From positions 66,102-108,524 of the forward strand of contig BFEA01000239.1 in NCBI GenBank assembly GCA_003427395.1: 42,423 nucleotides of DNA, in the 5' to 3' direction. Shown one piece after another: positions 8,797-17,610 of this stretch (positions are counted from its first letter, which is position 1; the number at the start of each line of letters is the position of its first letter). Position numbers and translations under genes: made by a program. The notes beneath the pieces were generated by a model that was not told where the DNA came from, did no database searches, and saw nothing but the letters and a program-made list of their open reading frames with translations. Origin of the DNA: Chara braunii (Eukaryota; Streptophyta; Charophyceae; Charales; Characeae).

Positions 8797-10120
8797 GGAC
8801 TTACTTGCTGGCGAGAGGTGTTAGTCACCCTAAACCTAATTCCGAATTAGGTTAGGGCTAACCTAATCTCGGATTAGGGTTGGGAAGTTAGGGTTAAGAG
8901 GGGCAGTGAGGTATGTGGATACTGCCCCCACCTGGTTAGGTCATGTAGGGTTGACATCAGACCTGACCAGGTTGCTTGAGTGATTGGATGGGGTGGCGAG
9001 ACACAAAGGAGGCTGATTGGAGTAATCGAGAGGGAGTAGAGAGTGAGACGTACTCGCACCTGGAATCTGCACTTCAAGAAGACATTGAGTGACTTTTGGG
9101 CTTCCCCTCAAGAGGGAGACTTGATTGGAGGCTGCCATATTTGCATCGAAGATCTGCAAGTTGCTACTGTGGTCTTCAGACATCGGCGGGGGATCCGGCG
9201 TTGTAACAGGTGTGTAGGAAGGCCCTCTTAGTCATGCTAGGACACTTTGTGTAGCGGTAGCTAGGGGTCAGGAGGACAAATGAGAGAGGGGGGTGAGTCG
9301 TTATCCGTCTTTGGAGGCCGGGCCTCACAGGTAAGTGTCGTGTGACCTGGTTATGCTCGTGGGAGGTTGCTTGGTGCTTCATGGCCTGTTGGGGTGTGCT
9401 GGGCTCTCTTCCTCTTCTCTGCGGTCTTGGTTGTGTGTGTGAGCATGTGGATTGCTTTCTCACCTGATGGATGGATGGATGATGTATCTGTTCTAAATGA
9501 CATATCTTTCTACGGTGCAATGTCTTTTCATTTCGGAACGGCTGTAGGGGTGAGTTCTTGCTGAAAGTTGTCTTTTCCTTTTGAATACGGTAGAGGCAGT
9601 TTGGGACTGACTTGGTATACCTATCTCGTTGGTCCTGGTCCACGACCTACTTGGGACCTTCAGCGCTCAGTGGGACCGGGCCCAACGGGACAGGACCTTT
9701 AGGGCCCAAATCTGTTGCCGTCAATGCATCTCTTTGCTGTGCTGAACTTGGGGGGCATACGGCTAGCAAGGGCATTCCTTTCAAGGGGATCTTGACTTGT
9801 CTTACTGCATGTTCTCACATACTGCCCTGCGTCTAGCTCGGCGACCGTCTGCACCCCTCGAAATCTCCATTGCTGCAGTTAGTTTTCTTCGGCTGATTTA
9901 TTGTGGTACATGTACCTTGTCAAGTTAGACAAGAGGGGATCTCCAGCTTATCTGATCGGGCCCGTTCGATAAGTCAGTCCTCTCTTTCGTTTTTTTATTA
10001 TTTTCTTTATTCTGCTGCGTGAATGCCACTCTCTAAGTCCAAATGAATTGCCGCTCCGACTAGGAGTTCTACCTTCTACTCTGTGTGATTTACTGTTTGT
10101 TTCTTTTATCTGAACTATCT
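8797..10120 (+). other. untranslated leader of element B
   Basis: About 1.3 kb between primer site and gag start with no credible ORF. It holds two palindromes with telomere-like TTAGGG/CCCTAAA words (8828-8890), a short (GGAT)n at about 9467-9479, and a proline-tract-like repeated GGGAC/GGGCC area near 9640-9720. Nothing else is recognised. Confidence 0.6.
8833..8878 (+). repeat. two adjacent palindromes with telomere-like words
   Basis: 8833-8853 has 10-base arms AACCTAATTC and GAATTAGGTT around one base. 8862-8878 has arms CCTAATC and GATTAGG around TCG. They share the CCTAAT/ATTAGG arms and are followed by TTAGGGTT-type words. They would form strong RNA hairpins in the leader of B. Confidence 0.85.
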
Positions 10121-10719
10121 ATGTCCGGTATTGAGACGCGCGCGCAGAAAGCGGAAAGAGAGAGAAGGGAGAGAGAAGGTGTTCTTTTTGAGAGTGTGAG
10201 GAAGGGTAAGAGGAGTGTTCGTCCAAAGTTGAGCAAAGTGCAGACCCCTCTTGAGAGATCTACTGACACCCTATCCTCCGGCATGGCAGACATTACGTCC
10301 AAGCAATGGAAGGCCATGCTGGACGCAGTGGCCGAGAACGAGAAACCTTTCTTTCAGAAACTTTATGAGGACGCAATACACAGAGAGAGGGAGGCAGAGG
10401 CAGCAGCCAGAGCCACAAGTATTGCTGAACATGTGGCCCTCCTTGCGGTTCCAGAATCGAATGATGACCGGTTCCAAGAGAAGATGGCTGCTGCCGTAGC
10501 AGCCTTGGTTCAACTGCGGACCTTGGAAGACCTTGAGTCCCGTGTGACAGCCCTGGAGCAGCGGAACCAAGAGCTGCAGGCTGAGATAGTCAGCCTCAAT
10601 CAGTCCCAACTGTCTGCCCCCCGTCCTCTTTATCCTCGACCTGCTGCAGTCCCAGTCTCTCACCCTAACACAGTCCTCATGACAAGAGCAAGGGGAACTG
10701 TGACAAGTGCAGGAACCGG
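10121..10719 (+). CDS. element B gag, N-terminal part (interrupted by insertion)
   Basis: An open frame from the ATG at 10121 (MSGIETRAQKAERERRERE). An ATG at 10085 in the same frame would add 12 hydrophobic residues and is less likely. The protein is charged and helical. A coiled-coil stretch near residues 150-180 (LEDLESRVTALEQRNQEL) is followed by a Pro/Ser-rich linker. The frame leaves real gag at codon ACC 10715, where the 17.5-kb insertion begins; the 231-residue ORF ending at 10780 is an artefact of reading into it. The remaining gag continues in the same phase at 28214. Role: structural Gag of a Ty3/gypsy element, by context and by the continuation, which carries a zinc knuckle. Confidence 0.85.
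10715..10719 (+). other. target-site duplication, left copy (ACCGG)
   Basis: ACCGG directly precedes the TGTCGG start of the insertion, and an identical ACCGG at 28214-28218 follows its right end. ACC is a whole codon of B gag at both places, so removing the insertion with one copy leaves the frame intact. If the element ends in CA, the duplication is CCGG (4 bp). Confidence 0.8.
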
Positions 10720-10730
10720 TGTCGGTGCGA

Positions 10731-10748
10731 ATACCCTTACAAGGGTAT
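10731..10748 (+). repeat. terminal hairpin of R1
   Basis: ATACCCTT and AAGGGTAT are perfect 8-base arms around a 2-base centre, 11 bases inside the left end of the element. The same palindrome is at 21392-21409 in R2. It might be an integrase or RNA structural signal; that is inference. Confidence 0.85.
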
Positions 10749-11493
10749 CCGCCCTGGTATTTGCAGGCGACAGAAAATAGGTTTAGAGTAAAGTTTGAGT
10801 ATACCATGCGGGTCGCGGTAGTGTCTGTAGGTTATGTTGACAGGATGTTTGACTAGAATAAAGAGGGTGTGGGCGCGTAAGTTTCAAGACGCGCGTGTGA
10901 TCTCTTAATTTCTTTGATTATGATGGCGGCGTTGGTTGAACGGCTTGATTTTATTTTATTTTATTTTTCCTAAAATAGAATATGAGCTTGAAAGTCTCGT
11001 TGTGTTGTCTGTCTGACCGACGGTAGGTTGACGCGGAGGGAGGCACCCGTGACGGTCGTGGTACAGTTGTGCATGCTGGCGCGGAAGTCTGATGGTTGCA
11101 CGCTTGGGCGCAGGAGAAGACGCGGCTTAGGCGGTGTTCTTGAATCTTGGGCCCAGGCGCGACGTTGCACTGCTTTATATGTGATTCTGCGCCTGCTGAT
11201 CTCAGGCTTGGGCTTAGCCCTATAGGTTACGACATTGGACTATTGTTACAGAGGTGCGGGGATCAAGGCCAGCAGGCGGGAACATGGGAACGGTGGAGCG
11301 ACGGAAGGGTTGAGGGGTTAAGGGTCCTGCGGGACCATCCCCCTTAGTTTGGTTGGGGGAGTCCGATGGCGGGCCCACTAGGCAGGCCCGGGGGAGTGCC
11401 GATAGGTCCTGCTTCCCCTCCCCAACCGCATCAGTTTTATTGTTATTTTGCTATTTTAGTTTTTTCGTTTTATTTCTTTGCGGGTAATATTTT

Positions 11494-11506
11494 TGGTATC
11501 AGGGTC
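11494..11506 (+). other. PBS-like sequence inside R1
   Basis: TGGTATCAGGGTC resembles the iMet primer site TGGTATCAGAGCC (two differences) and is preceded by an AT-rich stretch. R2 has the same near 22117. If real, a 0.77-kb LTR would end here and the rest of R1 would be internal DNA. That conflicts with the target-site duplication lying beyond the far end of R2. Chance or a captured LTR are alternatives. Confidence 0.35.
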
Positions 11507-11559
11507 CGGGGCCGGGACCGGGTTGGAGGCTGGCCACGGACCCAGACTCCCGGCACGGT

Positions 11560-12020
11560 AGGCCTGGGGCGCGACCCCTAGACTTCACAGTACCTGTGTA
11601 TAGCGTCCCCGAGCGTTGAACCTGTGACCTAGGTCGGAGGTCGTAGCTGCTACAGTCCTCAAAGGTCAAGGTTGTAGCTGCTACGGTACCGGAAGGCCAA
11701 GGACTGTCCGAAAATGAACTTTCTGAGGCCGCCCAGCCCACAGTCGGGCCGAGGCCAGTAGGTCAGCGGCAAAGTCTGCCTGTGGGGAGTCAGCGGTACC
11801 CTGTCCCAGTCCCCATATAGTACAGTCAGCAAGTACCATAAGGGACTGTGGGCGATCGGGGTCTAATCGAAGGAACAAACCGGGACAAAGCGGAAGTATA
11901 AATCGAGGGGCAGCGCCGAGCCACTCACTCAACCCTGCGTAAGCCATGCGAAAGCGCTGGGACAGCGACCTCGGCGACGGCGGGCTGTAGAGCCTGGAGG
12001 TCGTGGTAGACGACGGGGAG
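11560..12020 (+). promoter_or_regulatory. TATA-containing module present in R1, deleted in R2
   Basis: TATAAAT at 11897-11903 in the context GAAGTATAAATCGAGG, followed by GCCATGCGAAAGCGCTG at 11943. Related to 7018-7560. In R2 the flanks are joined directly near 22185 (GGGGCCCTGCC next to ATCGAGAAGG), so about 450 bp are missing there. A deletion in R2 is simplest because R2 keeps both edges of R1. Confidence 0.6.
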
Positions 12021-14400
12021 GAGCCCCATCGAGAAGGGAGCCCCGCCGTAGCTGCGCTGCAGGGAGGCGGGTGTGCCTGCGCAAGAAAGAGAGAGAGAGA
12101 GAGAGAGGTGAGATGACGAGGAGGGTGAACCCGGCTAGAATTCCGTCGGGGTACAGTGGTGGAAGAAAGAAGGGAAACAGGCTAACGGAGTAAGGGAATG
12201 ATTCTGGACACAGAGTTGTGCCAGGTGCATTCGAAGGAAGTCGAAATGGCGGGGCGACAGGTTGGGCGCAATCAGGTAGACGTAGCTGCGCGGTGGCTAT
12301 GGCGGGGTGTCGGAGAGAGGGAAGAGAAAAGCGAGTTTTCACTCGATTCTCACTGAAATCGAGCGGGGTAAAGTGCGGGACGACGGTTTTCGGTATCTGT
12401 GAATCAGATTATGAAGTTAGTTTTAGCAATAGGTTAGTAGGAGTAAAGTTAGTATAGAAAAGGTGTGCGTGGGAAGTCGGGGCTATGGAGAAAGAAGAGA
12501 GTGAAAAGAGTGTTACACTCTCGTTACTTAACGGACTCCGGCAAGATAAAAGTCGAATCCCATGTTTTGGAGGAGGGCGAGATAGACTATGAGGTTAGTT
12601 TTTGGTGTTAGTGGGTAGTTTTCGAGGGACAACAGATGGGGGTTGCGCCTAACAGCTATGGTGGCGATAAAGCGGGAATATACGACAGCGATCTCGCTCG
12701 TTCCACTATGGGATCGAACAAGGAAGGAGGGAATTTGGGGGGTTTGAGGATTGATGGATCCAGTGACGGGCGCGGATCATGGACTAGGTGGGAAGTTTTT
12801 GCGTGGTAAGTTGAGGAAGTCGTGGTCGGGAAATAATATGGTATGAAGAAATGTCAATGTATTTGGCCACCTTTCAGCGGGAAAATTCAGACCCCTATGT
12901 ACTTACTATACCTACGGGTCTACGACTGGGTCGTGCGGGCGCAACTGCGACTGTTGTAGGACGTGTGGGTTTCTGCTGCGAGGAAGCAGGGGCTGATCCA
13001 GTTCAACCCCAACGTTGATAGCGGTGATTGTTGATTCCGTATCAATCCTCCTCGCCCTCAGCCTGGCAGTTGTCTCCCTTCCACAGGTTGTCTGTAGGAT
13101 TGTGTTGGAAGGAAGTAGCGATGCAGAAGAAGTCAGCGGGACGGGTAGAATGAGGGTCGGAGGGTGGAGATTGTAGTGGGAACGAAGGTATGGCACGACG
13201 ATCTGTTTCTCCATGGGAGGTCCTAGGTTCAAATCCCCGGTGATCTCGTGTACATCAGAGAGGACGACATCCACAGTAGGGGGAATACCATTGTGGCACT
13301 GAATGAGATTGCTAGGTATCCTCGGTTCACTATGGGCAACTGGCACTGGGCTCGCTGACTGTTATGGCGGACTGTTGCTAAGGACTGTAACAGCTTGGGG
13401 GAGTGTGGTCATAGGAGGCGTTGCGTAGCCTGCTACTTCTGATAAGACTGATGTCGTGGAAGTATAAAGAACTAGGCGGTGCAGCAAGATGAGGCAGCAA
13501 TACTGGATGACCCGCAGGGTGGTTGTCCCCCATGGGATTTCCCAACTCTGCTCAGGCAGGGTGTCGTTTTGAACTACTGATTGGTTGTCTCTAACAGCGA
13601 GTTACAGGCTCAAGGTGCTGGGAACCGGCACAACAACACAAAGCAATTCAAAATATAGAAACTTGAAGAACGCGGGGTTGCTATTTCGGCAAGGCAGGCG
13701 AGTCGTTGCGCTGGTGTATTGGTGTTTGGGAGCCATGCACTAATTAAAACGCGGCCTTTTTGGGTTGCGTAATGGTGGCGTTGTTTATGACGATACTAAG
13801 TCCAAAAAGGAAGAAAGGATCTTCGCTGCAATTGGGAGAGTCGCCAGGGGTGTCAAACAGTTGCTTTGCAGTTTGGCTACCATTGCGGGGCCCTCAGGCG
13901 CATGAAGGTAACAAGGCCCTCTCCTGCGAGTTTGAGTGCACCCCTCTCATATCTAAGAGTCTCAAACCTATCTTCTTTTGTCCTTCTTACTCTAAGTCTA
14001 GTCTGTTGGTTCTGAGAGGAAGGCGGCAGGCGGGATTGCAACCCATAGGACCACAGCAAGACTCTGTGGGGAGTCATCCCATCGATTACGGGAGCTCTAC
14101 TGGAACTCAGGAGGAGTTCTGGAGGTAGGGAACTGAAAGGTAACCACCCATCTCCCTCTATAAACCCATATTATAGCCCCTATCTGTATTACCCGTTGTA
14201 TGTTGGCTGAGTGTATTGTGTGTATCCTGTATTTTGACTTGAAGTTTGACTTTCAGGACTTGAGCCAGATTAAATAAAAGAATGCTTGTGCAATCTCAGT
14301 TTCAGCTTTTGTTGATTGTGTGAAAGGAGATTGTTGAAAGGGAATGCATCTGGGGGAAGGTAGGATGGAAGGCAGTTTTGCATAAGGGATGTCTGGGTCA
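12021..14400 (+). other. R1 middle part, no supported gene
   Basis: It contains a (GA)n tract at about 12089-12108 and an inverted repeat CTCGATT/AATCGAG near 12343-12363. A minus-strand frame without stops at 12912-13346 has a partner in R2 (23481-23843), and a plus-strand frame at 13760-14128 has a partner at 24453-24713. The paired frames differ by many replacement changes and match no family I know, so they are not called as genes. Confidence 0.5.
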
Positions 14401-14406
14401 TTAAGG

Positions 14407-15306
14407 CTGGGAGGTCCCCATTAGTTTGGGGAGACCCAGTGCTATGTTTATTTTGGACTTGTGTGGAGCGTCAGACCATTCTATAAGTTTAGGTGGTCTG
14501 ATTGCTCTAGAGGTTGGGAAGTCCCCATAAGTTNGGGGAGACCTAGTGTTGTGGATTTGCTTTGAGAATCAGACCATTCTATAAGTTTAGGTGGTCTNAT
14601 TGCTCTGACTTGTGAGNGNTNTCTGTGACTGACTTCTTCAGGAGCCAAGTGCATTNTGTAAGTTCAGGTGCNTTGGTTGCCTTGTTTANTTTNGGTTTTT
14701 TCTTTGTTTATTTGGTTCTGAACGAGGAGGTTTGAGNCATTNTATAAGTTTAGNTGGCTCAGNCTCTTCCTGCTTTTATTCTGAGGGAGTAAGTTTGACA
14801 GAGGGCAGACCATTCTATAAGTTTAGGTGGTCTAGCCTAATGCCTCGCACAAGTTGAATCAGAGAGGAATGAATCAGGCAGAGAGTCGGACTGTTCTGTA
14901 AGTTCAGGTGGTCTGACTCAAAGCCTCGCACATGCTGGAACCCAAAGGTTATAATTTGGCTATATTTTATTATTGTTTTTATCTATGAACAAGCTAGTCA
15001 GGCAGGGTCCCATAAGTTTTGGTGGCCTGACTATAGCCCTATCACAATCTGAAGAGAGTATAACTAAGAGTATATCTGAGGGTAACTTGGGCCGACTGAG
15101 CATTGTTTCTAAGATGAATGGCTCGGTCCTACGCCCGCTTTGAAGATTAAGTTCAGAGAGATATATACAACCTGGCTATTAAACAGTTCAGGGTGACTAG
15201 AATGGCCTGGTCATATGCCCAAAGAAGAGAGAAGTAGTTGTGCCCTCTGTTCTGTGTATACTTGATGGCTGGGCCCGGCATGTCCCATAAGTTTAAGTGG
15301 CCTGAC
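14407..15306 (+). repeat. stem-loop array in R1 with shared loop and differing stems
   Basis: About ten hairpins in 900 bp, each with a loop like ATAAGTTTAGGTGG and different but complementary arms. Examples are TCAGACCA/TGGTCTGA (about 14471-14501), TGAGNCA/TGGCTCA (14733-14761), GAGTCGGAC/GTCTGACTC (14883-14919, one G.T) and TAGTCAGGC/GCCTGACTA (about 14995-15033). Thirteen single N bases fall at 14534-14763 where R2 is fully called. The last hairpin has lost pairing in R1 (CCCGGC against GCCTGAC) but is perfect in R2. Confidence 0.85.
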
Positions 15307-15599
15307 TTTATGCCTTATGTAAGCTGGGTATAAGGGGATAAATCATTGAGAGACTATGAACTATTGTTTGCTAAACTGACTTTGGGATGGTGAGAGTACT
15401 TACCTTTGTGGTTTGGCCTCCATGTGACTGAGTGAGGCTACCACTTAGTCCGAGTTTCAGTTTGATAGGTAGTTGCTTTATTTGCTCACCACGTGCTAGA
15501 GTCATAGGAGTTAGTTTCAATTCCTGCATTTTCTGAGCTAAGTTTAATTACTTAGATCAATTTCTGCATTTTCTGAGGTATTTTATTATACTTGGTCTT

Positions 15600-16150
15600 A
15601 TATAAATCTTGGTAAGCTACTTTCTCTACGGAAAGCGCTGCCGAAATTTTTACAAAACCAAGGAGTAAGTTAGATTTTGTCTTTTCAAAGTTCAGTTTGT
15701 CTGACTTTTATATATGACTTAGTAAAAATCTGGAGAGTCTCCTTTTCTAAAGGAAGTGCTGCCCAAATTTTTGCTAATTCAGGGAGTTAGATAAAATTGG
15801 ACCTTGAGAAGTCAAAGTCATTTTTAGATTCTACTTTCTCTACGGGATGCGCTGCCGAAATTTTTGCAAATCCAAGGAGTTAGTCAACTTTTAACTTTTC
15901 AAAGTTCAACTTGTCTAAATTTTATATGGCTTAGTAAAAATTTGGGAAGCCTGCTTTTTTAAACGGAGTGCTGCCCAAATTTTTGCTAATTTAGGGAGTT
16001 AGACAAAATTTGACTCTGGAAAGTCAAGAGTATTTCTGTGTTTATATTCGAGCTGATATAAATTCTTAAAAGACACTTTTTCTACGGGAAGCGCTGCCGA
16101 AATTTCCTTAGTTTGAAGGAGTTAGATTATGTTTTGACAGGTGGCGATTA
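15600..16150 (+). repeat. alternating 120-bp tandem repeats in R1
   Basis: Five diverged units, each with a box GCTGCC(G/C)AAATTT. The boxes alternate between the G form and the C form (G-C-G-C-G), so the higher-order unit is about 240 bp. Each is preceded by a TCTCTACGGGAAG-like or TCTAAAGGGAG-like phrase and followed by A(A/G)GGAGTTAG. Matching units are at 26190-26740. Confidence 0.8.
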
Positions 16151-17610
16151 TGGCGATCCACTCTGTATAGAGGAGATTCTGCCAGGGTCTACCTTTCTTT
16201 TGACACTTGCTTAGAGGTAGACTTAGGCTTAGTTAAATATGATGATTTGAGTGAGATCCTGATATGGGGATTATTCTCCATGGACTTATAGATTTAGCTT
16301 GGGGGATTGATCTGCCATGTGTTACAGGTCTTCTTGGTCGATTGATTCAGAATTTGGGCTAGATTCAACTTGATCCTACGAGGATCATCTTCTGTTATCA
16401 CTGATAACATGTATGTTTGGTGATTCGGACTTTGGATTTGACTGCTTGCGCTCATATACATATATATGGCTGAGAGGAGCCCCACTGTGATTGTGAGAGG
16501 CAACCGTCACAAATTTATAACCCTCTATATATATGTAAATACATATGTCTTGAGTGTTTTGCACGGCCTACTGGGACCACGCGTAAGGGTTAAACAGATT
16601 ATGTTCTCAAGAGAAAAGGGAAATTTCTTTTATCCTTTGTTTTTTTTTAATTTTATAGTTGGACGTTGTAGTCCTTGGCAGTCGTCAAAGTCAAACCCCT
16701 TGACTTCTTTCCAGGCCCTAGATGAAGGAGCTGGTCTCCAGGGCAATAAGAGACAATTGCCACCACAAGTATGAACCTGTGTACCACCCACTCTCCGCAG
16801 GGTGCAGAAGAGGGTGTGGTTCTCAACCTCACTTGGCGGTTGTCCTGTGTCGAGAGATCATTCTCTCAAGGCGTGTGTCAGCCGATACTTGAGTGTCGAA
16901 CGCGACCCTCGAGATTAACGAGGATCGCATGATTATGGGTACTACATAGTACGCCATCATTGCGTACGCTTGCATTGCGAGTCGATATGAGTTAGCCCTG
17001 CATCCGCGCAGTTTTATACTAAGTCCCGCGCGCGACGCCTATCCGACTTCCCCATCGGAGAGTTGTGGGATGGCTACTAAGGGACTAGGAGTGTTATCGC
17101 GTTGTTTGTTCTGTGTCGTTCTGTATATGTGCGTGTACGTGTGTATTTTTATTTTTATGTTCTTTATAATGGTGTGCGCATGGCGCGTGGGATGCGTCCT
17201 AGTCGACCGGCGACGAGTCGCGCTTGGGACCTCAGCCCCCCAAGATGCCGGTTCGTGCGCGGGTTCGATAGAGGCGTAGTACCGCTCGTACCCCCTATGC
17301 TACAGCGAACGAGAAACGCCCTCGGCTGGTTCACCTCTGCGATTGCAACTGATCAACTTTCGTACTGTGGACTGGTAGCTTGGCGGGGCTACGCCCACCG
17401 AAGGAAGGTGACAGCTCCCATAAGGTGGAGGTAAGTCGTGCCTCGCGTAGGCCCTATCCTGTCGTAGGGGCTTGCGAGAGGTATGGCTGGCGCACTCGAC
17501 CGGAGCGGCTTGTGGAAACTCCATTATGTATTCGCGACGAGGAACAAACCAACTCCTGCGTGACGAGGTCGGGAGGGTTCCGTGCTGCCCTGTGCGGTGC
17601 CGGACCGATG
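16151..17610 (+). other. R1 right end, rich in perfect short hairpins
   Basis: Perfect inverted repeats include TGATCCT-ACG-AGGATCA (16371-16387), GTTATCA-C-TGATAAC (16394-16408), GAGAGA-TCAT-TCTCTC (about 16854-16869), CCTCG/CGAGG (about 16907-16923) and GTACTA-CA-TAGTAC (about 16939-16952). No supported gene. The ORFs at 17102-17434 and 17380-17637 are not like any family I know. Confidence 0.6.

Larger units (their letters stand above)
10720..17610 (+). repeat. terminal repeat R1 (left giant LTR-like copy)
   Basis: It matches 21381-28205 almost end to end: start TGTCGGTGCGAATACCC, end GGTGCCGGACCGATG. R1 has a TATA module (about 11560-12020) that R2 lacks, lacks a 130-bp piece present in R2 (22727-22856), and has a short GA tract where R2 has a long one with a gap. 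It diverges from R2 after 17610, losing the final 8 bases (CGCTCGAC) seen at the right end of R2. Confidence 0.85.

Noticed and set aside
8828-8890. Interstitial telomere array
   Set aside because: Only a few degenerate TTAGGG/CCCTAAA words inside palindromes; no tandem telomere repeat.
10720-10780. C-terminal end of the 10085-10780 ORF
   Set aside because: It reads into the inserted element; gag proper breaks at 10719.
13225-13250. GGTTCAAATCCCCGG in R1 (and near 23795 in R2), like a tRNA T-arm
   Set aside because: The arm does not pair fully and no cloverleaf upstream was found.
14407-15306. CRISPR-like array
   Set aside because: Regularly repeated motifs, but spacers and stems are not CRISPR-like and the context is eukaryotic retroelement DNA.
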